From positions 62,001-126,000 of the forward strand of contig JALJCO010003963.1 of the NCBI GenBank assembly GCA_023101725.1: 64,000 nucleotides of DNA, read 5' to 3'. This DNA is from Atherinomorus stipes. Taxonomy: Eukaryota > Chordata > Actinopteri > Atheriniformes > Atherinidae. The notes under the pieces were generated by a model that saw only the letters and a program-made list of their open reading frames with translations, made no database searches and was not told the origin of the DNA. The translations under genes and the position numbers were made by a program. Shown here one piece after another: positions 55,914 through 64,000 of this stretch (positions within the stretch are counted from its first letter, which is position 1; the number at the start of each line of letters is the position of its first letter).

Positions 55914-58826
55914 CAGGGCTTTGACTAGTGGACTACCTGTGGATATTATTTTTTGTAAACGTGTTTGCTTGTAAACATTGTTTTCAGTTGTTTTGTTTGC
56001 TTGCTTTGCTTGCTTTTGTTTTTAGTTTTTTTTTCCACACCTGTTGAAGGTGTGATTTGCGATCTTATTAGAAAAACTTTAGACTTCTGGGCTCCGGTAG
56101 GTGGTAGTGACGTCCTGGTGCGCGCGCGTTGGAGCCTTAAACAACAAGCAGCGCACCTGAGGCAGCGTTCGAAATTTACACTCCTGACATTCTGAGAAGC
56201 AGCGTGTGGCGCTACTTTGGATTTTCAAAGAAACGGGGGAAAATCATGAGTAAGGACAAAGTGATGTGTAAAATGTGCAAGACCAAACTCGTATACCACG
56301 CGATGACCAGCAATTGAGAGCCCACCTGTTCACAAAACATCCAGGCAAGCTGAAGGAGCAGGAGGAGGAGGAGGCGGCGGCAGTGGGGGGATCGGGGATG
56401 AGGAGGACGAGTCAGGCCGAATCGACTCCATGTTAACTCCTACACGAGGTCTTTCCTATGCTCGTCAAATTAAGCCGCAGATTTACTGACACAGTTTGTC
56501 TGCGAAGGTATGAGACCCCTTAACGTGATATATGGGAGTGGCTTTCACGCTTTCGTCCACGAGCTCGAGCCAAGATTTAACATTCCCTGCTACCGGACCA
56601 TGAAGGCTAAAATAACAAAGCTGTACGACATAACCAAAGGTGGCATCAGTGAAATGCTGCATGGACAAAAACTCGCACTGACCACTGATGGATGGAGTTC
56701 TTTGGCTGCTGACTCCTATGTTACGGTTACAGCCCATTTCATCGACGAGGACTGGGAGATGCGAAAAGTTATCCTGGGCACGTTGGAGTTTCCTTTTGCT
56801 CACACAGCAGCAAATGTCTCCACGTGCATTGGTAATATTTTACGAGAGTACCACGTAGAGCGGGAGTCTGTGCTTGTCATCACAACAGACAATGCGATCA
56901 ACTATGTCAATGCTGTAGAGAGGCACTTGGGGATTACTGATATCCCGTGCATGGCTCACACAATTAACCTGGCAGCAAGAAAAGGGCTTGCACAGCGAAC
57001 CATCCCAACAACAGTCAGTCGCCTGAAGGCTGCCGCTCAGCATCTCAAGCACTCCCCTACAGACAGCTACCTCTTGGAGGCCAAGCAGAAGCTCCTTGGT
57101 CTCAAACCAGTCCAGCTTATTAACGACTGCTCCACCCGCTGGAACAGTACCTACGATATGATCTGTCGGGCAGCTGATCAACAAGCCCCTGTTGCAGCGG
57201 TGATAATGGAGAAGAAACTCAGCCATCTGGAGCTCAGCAGTGTGGAGTGGACCTTGATGGAGAAGGTCAGTGTTTTGGCTAATTATGCTGGGTATAATAG
57301 TACTATGTCTCTAACGTTAACATTGCTGTTAGCAAACGTAGTAAGTTACGTAAGCTAAGTTTGTGTGTTTTGTGTAACATCAGTGGCACATAGCCTAACT
57401 GTGCTAACCAGCTAGCTATCATCACGTTGGTGGTGCTAAGATAGCTTGTTATTAATTGTGTGTTTGTCTCAAAGGTGAAAGACATGCCAAAGCCCTTCAA
57501 AGTAGCCACCCAGGCGCTGTCAACAGAAAACTACCCAACAGCATCAGCGCTCCTCCCCCTGCAGTATGTGCTTCTGTCACAGCTGAAGCCCTCCCCCGAT
57601 GACCCGACAGGAGTAAAAGAGATGAGAACAATGATGTCAGGTGATCTGAAGGCGCGGTATGACCCCGACAAAGATGCGTTCTTGCTTCTGAACACAGCCA
57701 GCTACCTCGACCCACGTTTTCACCGGCTAGTACATTTGGAGCAAGAGTTACGGCAGGCGGTGCGAGATACGGTCCAGAGGGAGCTTGCTTTGCTCAGCGA
57801 GGAGGAGACGGGCAAAGAGGGCCAAGATGAGCAGAACACCGTTACGGAGCCACAGCAGCGTAAGGAAAGTAATGCTCTTAGTGCGATGGGGGACCTCTGT
57901 GGTGACGTGTACTGCCAACACTCAACAGAAGGTAATAATAATGTTATCAATAATAAATTATACCATAATCAAAGCGTAGCCTAAACAACACCGTAGCCGT
58001 AACGTATTTTTAACAGTCAGACCGAATGAAGATGTGCTCAAAAGAGAAATAATAGCCTACGAAAGTGAGCTCCCACCCCCGTCTGACAGCAACCCGCTGT
58101 CCTGGTGGAGGGAGAAAAGCCCAAAGTACCCCCATCTCGCCAAGCTGGCTCGCGGCTACCTAGCAATATGCGGGACATCTGTGAGGGCAGAGCGAGTGTT
58201 TTCCACCGCGGGAAACATCGTAACAAAGAAACGCTCTTCTTTAGAGCCAGAAAATGTGAATCACCTTGTGTTTTTGGAGAACAACCTAAAAAACTGTGCA
58301 TAGCCAGAAAAGCTCATAATGGCGAGTTCTAATTTTGCCTGGGTTCCATGTTTTATTGCTGCGGTTATAACCCTGCATCTCGACTTGTTCTAATCTTCAT
58401 TTACATCTCAAAGTGCCATGTTCTTGGTAGTTGCTTTCAGATCGCTAAACAACGTCAGTAATGGCTGGATGAATGCATGAGCGAAACAACCTGTTCATGG
58501 CCCGTTAGGTAGGAGGCGCTTGTTTTGAACAGGTATATCAAATAAAGTGTACATTTGCCGTATTTTATTTATTTTGTCTTTTCAGTTCTGAGCCTGACTG
58601 GCTTATTTTTATTTATTTACTTTATAAGAATGGTGGATAAAACTGTTTGTTTTAATCCAGGCTGATTTAATAAAAAAAGAGAAAAAAAAACGTTGACAGT
58701 GTGTTTTTTTCCTCTTCTGAAAACATGGTCAAAATAACAAATGTTCGAATATATTCAAATATTAATATTAATATTAATAAACAAACAAACTTCGAATATG
58801 ATTTTTGGACAAAAGTCAAAGCCCTA
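55914..58826 (+). mobile_element. 2.9 kb hAT transposon, well bounded, nearly complete
   Basis: The target duplication TTAGCTAC lies at 55906-55913 and 58827-58834, with no mismatch. The ends are CAGGGCTTTGACTA and, in reverse, TAGGGCTTTGACTT. Between them lies a three-exon plus-strand transposase gene with a BED-type N-terminus. The 8-bp duplication, the CAGGG-type end and the enzyme all identify the hAT superfamily. Perfect duplications suggest recent insertion. Confidence 0.95.
56205..58306 (+). pseudogene. hAT transposase (BED-type, Ac-like), three exons, broken near N-terminus
   Basis: The transposase binds element ends and excises and reinserts the DNA. A BED finger lies at 56211-56350: SSVWRYFGF, CKMCKTKL, then after a one-base loss near 56314 RAHLFTKHPGK. 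An in-frame TAA sits at 56471. The body, from 56474 (ADLLTQFVCEGMRPL), holds TTDGWSS and ITTDNAINYV (catalytic Asp regions), CMAHTINLA, and DCSTRWNSTYDM. Exons join cleanly: intron 1 is 57266-57474 (phase 0) and intron 2 is 57932-58016 (phase 1), both GT-AG. Exon 3 ends with the dimerisation block WWREKSPKYPHLAKLARGYL, SVRAERVFSTAGN and stop near 58303. The start codon is not determined. The frameshift and stop could be mutations or sequence errors. Confidence 0.9.
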
Positions 58827-58834
58827 TTAGCTAC

Positions 58835-59560
58835 ACAGACAGCGTCTGCAAAAACCACAGTCCACTGCAGTGTGACATCACACTCCCAAGCTCTAATATC
58901 TGCATCACACCTGAGTACCAGAGATGCTTGTTTTTATTATTTAAAAAAAAAAAAAAAAAACAGCTTCTCACTTTTCCCTGCTCTGTATCGGGGTCATTGA
59001 CACGACGTGCATATTTTTGTGTCCAAGTGCATCATTGCTTTTTTAAAATAATCTGATAAATCCATTACATGCATCATTTTATTATAAAAATTTTCTAGTT
59101 TCATACATTTTCAGCACATTCCGATAATATAGATTTTTTTTATGTTTTGACGTCACAAACCCCTAAAACGTCAGGTGGTGCAATCATCCGGGCAAGTAAA
59201 CATACTAAGAAAACTTTTTAATATGGTCTTTTAATGATGATAAATTAAAAATAAAACCTCTTGGCATATTTTATGTTTAAAATCTTTTAGATAAGCCAAC
59301 CTTTCTAAAGAGTAATAGTTTAAAGCTTTTGAGATCATTTAAAAACTTGTGTCCAACAATTTGTATGTCCTAAAACGTCAGGGTGGTGCAACCATAGAAA
59401 CATGACTTTAATTGTCTAATAAAGAGCTCGTAACAGCAAACATGATGCTGCTGCCAGAGGATCCAAGTAGACTTTACTGCTGAGTGAAAAGGTTTGTTAT
59501 TCTCTATAAATATGGATAAATTTAGCTTTTCTCCAATTTTGGAATATTTTTAATGTGAGG
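58835..59560. other. No gene seen
   Basis: AT-rich sequence. The word CCTAAAACGTCAGG (with GTGGTGCAA) occurs twice, at about 59162 and 59370, about 210 bp apart. The rest is without structure. Confidence 0.5.
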
Positions 59561-59720
59561 TGGAACAAATGAAGAAAAATTAAGAATATATTATTTTATA
59601 AAAAAAATTATTAAAATAAAATAAAAAAAAAATTAATAATATAGTAAATAATAAAGAAAATGATAAAAGGAAGAGATATAGAAGAGGGGGGTGGGTGAGG
59701 TGAAATATTATATATAAAGA

Positions 59721-59753
<33 letters not shown>

Positions 59754-60430
59754 AAAAAAAAATTAAAAATATAAAATAAAAAAAAAGAAAATATTAATAA
59801 TTGATTTAAAATTAAAAAAGTGTGAAATATGCATTCTATAAAAATTTTTAAAAAATATAAAAATTGTGTTTTTCTAAGTAGTAATAAAAAAAAAAAATAG
59901 AGATGTTACTGGGTTGGCAAAAAGGGGGGAAGGGGGGGGAATAGGGAAAAATGAAAAGGAGTGTAGTGGGCCCGGGGGGGGGGGGGGGGGGGGGATGGGG
60001 GGAGCGGGGGGCCGGGGGGGTGAGTGGGGAATCTTAATACTTTCATTTTTTCATGAAATTTTAAATGTTTTTTAAAAAAAAAAAAAAATTTTACATGGGA
60101 GAGGGAGGGAAAAAAACCTAATAAAAAAAAAAAAAAAAGTTAAGTGATGGAGAGGGGGGAGAGGGGAAGGGGGGGGGAAAGAGAATGGAAAAAAAAAAAA
60201 AAAGAAAAAAGGTTATTTTTTTTTTAAAGGGTTGAGGCTGAGATAAAAAAATAATAAAAAAGAAAAAAACAATAAAAAAAAAATTTTAAAATTTTAAATT
60301 CAGGATGAAAATGGGGATAAGTTTGAGAAAGAGAGGAGAGGGGAAGAGGGAAGATGGGAATAGTAGGGAAAATGAATGTAAATTTAATACATAAAATAGT
60401 AAGGGATGGATTGGGGTGGGAGGGGAGGGC
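59560..60430. repeat. Low-complexity A/T and G block, possible assembly artefact
   Basis: The sequence consists almost wholly of A/T runs interleaved with poly-G (for example 59976-59993) and GGGGGAAAGGGG words, with almost no C. It is unlike either flank and unlike ordinary tandem repeats. Collapsed or error-rich consensus is as likely as real sequence. Confidence 0.7.
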
Positions 60431-61049
60431 CCCGCAGCAGTGGAGCCGCATCACCGGGACAAACAGTCTCCACACAGCAGCAGTACGTGCAGCACGAGTT
60501 TCGCTACTGAAGGAATGATATTTGTAATAAATCTTAAGAACTGTCTTCATCCTCAGATCTCTACACCAGATATGATGGCAGTGATGCGCTATTTGGATGG
60601 GGGGGGGGCACTCCGAAAAAGAGAGCAAATACGGAACAAAAGCTTCTGTGTGAAAAAGGTGATGTGGTCATTTTTCTGATTAAAAATCTTAATTTAGATT
60701 ACCCCTGTTTTTATTTATTTATTCATCTATTTCCACATATCGCATGCTGATGAGGCACAGACATGACACACGATCGGAGATGTAGGCAACAACATTTAGT
60801 CGGATGATTCCTGCAAAGCGCTCTAATAATTCCTGCTATGCGCTCACTTTTTTCTGTGTGCACTAATATTTCTTTTTACCTCGGGCATGGGGACAGCAGA
60901 GACGCATGGGACAGGCAAATCCAGGCTTTTGATTTGCCTGTCCCTGTCACACCACTGCTAATTGAATTAATTACAATAAAATGTTTTTTTTTTTAACTCA
61001 ACTTCACTCAAAATATTCTAGATTTCTGCTTCAGGGAAGTCCTTCTTTC
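60431..61049. other. No gene seen
   Basis: Noncoding, apparently unique sequence leading to the CT microsatellite. Confidence 0.5.

Positions 61050-61099
<50 letters not shown>
61050..61099. repeat. (CT)n microsatellite
   Basis: A perfect run of about 24 TC units, purine-only on the minus strand. Confidence 0.95.
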
Positions 61100-61101
<2 letters not shown>

Positions 61102-63909
61102 TTGTGTGTGACTGACAGGTAAGCCGGAGGCGTCAATCCGAACCTCCTTTTATGGAGCTCATTGCTGATTCATTGGCAGAGATTTGTGCAAACAACTGAT
61201 TACGGGGGCGTGCTGTCAATTTACGATTGTTTGGCATTCATGATCTACACACGTGTTTACGATCAAATCTGAGTTACCTAAACGTGTTCCTGAATCCGGA
61301 GTAAGTTTTTAGTGGAGTAGGCTGTAATGTTCTCTTATGTGTGAATAAAGTGACCTTTGGTTGATGATGTCCCTCGTTTTATTGCCACATGATTCACATT
61401 TCCGCTTAACATACTTAAATCTTTGAACAACAAATCCCAGCATGCATACTTACTTCCGGCTGGAGCATGGTAAGTGCAAAGGGACAAAACACATTGCGAT
61501 AATACAACATAGGCCTTTACGAGTAAATCTGTCTTTAAATTTAGTAACGTTTCATGAATGAGGCACAATGTTCCCACTGCCTAAAACTGAAAAGTGGGTT
61601 AAAATACATTTTAAAAAATAGCCTGTAGGTGGCAGGCCATTATTAGGTATGCAGAACATTAGATTATAGCAACCACAATTAAAAAAGCTTAATGAGAAGG
61701 GTTTGTTTCAAGATAAAATGCAAAAAAATGTTGGAAAAATTCCAGTTTGAAATGGAATGGCAGCATTACTAAATTCCCTGCAAAAGACTGACCTAAATAA
61801 TTAGCATGTGATCTGACTGATCAAAATGCTCGAAAAGACAAACAAACACCAAAATTCCAAATCTGAGACCCTTTCACGCTCAAATAACCTCACATGAGAG
61901 AAGAAAAAAGATGTTTTACTTTACTGGATGTGTTCAGCTTTTTCCAGTTTTTGAAGGACTCTGATTGGCTGAAATAACATTGAAGTCTCTGGTTTCATCA
62001 CTAAGATAAAAGGCGGGGCTCCTTCTGAGTAAATGGTCTGATGTCATGGAAAACAGTTCAAACTACATCATTGAAGTGTAGAGCAAGTGTGTGAGGAGAA
62101 AAATGTTCTCCTAAACATTTATTCTGGAATAACATTTGATTCTAGAAAGGTCCTTTTCAATGCAGGTCAATGTGGCACGGATTGGCTCTAAGGAGGAAAT
62201 GAGGAGGATTTTAGTTAGAGACCTTAGAGAAAGAGTTACACACCCCATCTTCTAGAATATCATGAGTCAGAGTAAAATATACACCTGGACCAAGTTTTAT
62301 GCTGTTTTCATTAGTAGAAAAAAAGTAACAACATAAAAGGTCACTCACCCCCCTTCAGAAAGCTCAGGGAGCTGTAAGGGTTAAAGTTTGTGAACAAACT
62401 ATTAATATTTGTTCATTTGCAAGCACCCAAAGTTACCCTCAGCATAGTTTACACATTTATAAATCATGTAAATGTTCTGATAGATAGATAAATACCTTAC
62501 TCATCCCCAGGAGGGGAAATTCGGGAGATTAATTGATTAATTCTGAGATTAATTGAACTCCATACTGGGCAGCCATCTCACCATCTGATCTTTCCCTCTT
62601 CCCTCTCAGCCTCATCCTCGTCTTCCTCTGTCTCTGCCTCCTAACACCAGCATCACTACTCAGCTCTCACCACTCCCACAACTGAACCCACCACAGAATT
62701 TGAATTCATTGAGGGATTTATGGGCTGCAAGGCTTGTACGGTAATTCTGTTAACAAAAGGTATCCTTAGATGGAATTAAATATTTATCTGCTCTATGAAT
62801 AACAATTGGCGAGGGATGGCAGAGGCAGTGTTTACTTTTTCGGAGTTGGCGGGGAGGAGGATGGATTCCATTGTGCATCCTGCCTCGATGAGCTGATTAC
62901 GGGGGGACGGGGAAGGGGGAGGGCGACATGACAACCTGGGCAGTGATTATGCACGGCGCGGAGTCGTGTTCCAGCTCTGATTCTCACCGGGGAGAAGCCG
63001 AGCTGCTCGGGACTCAGCGGGGGCTCCGGCTGATGCTGGACCTGCTGCTTGTTGGTGAACCAGGAACCATGGGGGGGGGGCTGACCTCTCCCAGCGCGCT
63101 CTGATCGCATCCAGCCTGAGGTCAGGTGGCAGGGGACGACCTCTGTGCTGCATGTTTCACAGAAAGTCAGCAGGTTGTTTCTTTTACATCTAAAGACAAA
63201 CAAGAACTGCTTGCTTCCCGTCACTGGGAAGAACGTTGGGACAGTCTGAGCTAAACAGCCAACATTTCTACTGAAAAGCAATTAAATCAGGAAAATAAAT
63301 AAGAATGTGATCATACATAGGCCTATGTGGTGTAAACTGGCCTTTACTTGTGTAAGCTTCAGATGTAAGTGAACGCAGCACCAGAGGGAAGGAACATGCA
63401 CTATGACAGAGGGCAGAGAAGGCCGATGGGAATGAGTATGTGGCTGATTTGAGTTCCTGATGTTAATGATGTGGAATAATCTGATAGCAAATCAATAAAA
63501 CGTCTGTTATTGATGAAGTGTCTGCAGTCTGTGTGTCAGCAGTTAAACAGGATCATTCTGAATGAATCAGGCAACAATTATCACGGTTTGCTTTTACAAA
63601 TGTAGCCTCGCTATTTACAAGATCACCGCAGAAATACCCAAAATCTAAAGCTGTTTTACATGTGCCCCCCCCCATATGACTCTAAGAAATTAATTTTTTT
63701 TTTTTATCATTGAGTGTCCAGAAACAAAGTTATTACAGCTTCTGTTGAAAAAAATCAAACATTGGTGCTATTTGGGTGAGAAAAGATTCATTTTGGCATT
63801 TGGGAGCTTTTTCCATAGCTGTGAACATAATCCACCAAAATCCACTTTAACCTCTTATTGATGAAGATTCAGACAGTTTCCAGCCTCACATGAAGAGGAC
63901 GGACACAGG
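61100..63909. other. No gene; possible conserved noncoding segment
   Basis: Near 61545-61565 CGTTTCATGAATGAGGCAC resembles the right end of a Harbinger-like element, unpaired. 62490-62525 carries a GATA run and a CCCCAGGAGGGGAAATTCGG word common to fish repeats. The stretch 62700-62960 looks unique and constrained by composition. A 149-codon minus frame at 62832-63281 has no motif. Confidence 0.35.
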
Positions 63910-63988
<79 letters not shown>

Positions 63989-64000
63989 TATGTATATATA
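63910..64000. repeat. (TA)n microsatellite at window edge
   Basis: An almost pure TA run with a few TACA interruptions, continuing past the window end. Confidence 0.95.

Overview
The window looks like 64 kb of a ray-finned (teleost-type) fish genome in a gene-poor stretch. The evidence is its repeat content: Tc1-like elements with fish-type transposases, L2-like and L1/Tx1-like LINE fragments, hAT and PIF/Harbinger elements, tRNA-derived SINEs, short TTAA-flanked elements, and many micro- and minisatellites. No bacterial or organellar features are present. I could not find a single convincing exon of a host protein-coding gene. All recognisable coding sequence belongs to transposable elements, and nearly all of it is broken.

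Layout. 1-3.8 kb: mostly unique sequence with one candidate promoter plus first exon. 3.8-9.7 kb: a 22-bp array split by a TTAA-flanked element, then a 2.3 kb inverted-repeat element holding a 28-bp array and a SINE, then an L2-like LINE fragment and a TTAA element. 9.7-13.1 kb: L1/Tx1-type LINE remains split by a 1.35 kb Harbinger-like element. 13.1-16.8 kb: a dispersed repeat and a second SINE. 16.8-22.3 kb: two large arrays of a 20-bp minisatellite on either side of a Harbinger-like element; a third tiny array lies at 26.55 kb. 24.2-30.3 kb: a decayed Tc1 element, a 620-bp TTAA element, and a second Tc1 element carrying three further insertions. 31.4-32.5 kb: a fold-back structure with a 220-bp purine tract. 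33.2-36.9 kb: a third Tc1 element split by an antisense L2-like LINE. 37.3-38.4 kb: a second Harbinger-like copy with a SINE inside. 39.6-41.7 kb: a LINE reverse-transcriptase fragment interrupted by a hAT element with a perfect 8-bp target duplication. 45.4-48.1 kb: two more hAT-type elements with perfect 8-bp duplications, one holding a 40-bp array. 49.4-55.8 kb: minisatellites, short elements and an 84-bp palindrome. 55.9-58.8 kb: the best-preserved element, a 2.9 kb hAT transposon with a three-exon transposase region, interrupted by at least one frameshift and one stop near its N-terminus. 59.6-60.4 kb: a low-complexity block that may be an assembly problem. The rest is apparently unique noncoding sequence, microsatellites, and a final (TA)n run.

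Functionally the window is layers of insertions, not cooperating genes. The insertion order can often be read because target duplications, or an intact paralogous copy, show the empty site. A recurring theme is that tandem arrays lie inside, or are split by, DNA transposons. I see no convincing new biological system. The most unusual objects are the roughly 190-unit 20-bp minisatellite with its very long antisense open frame, the well-bounded hAT element, and the nested Tc1 composite.
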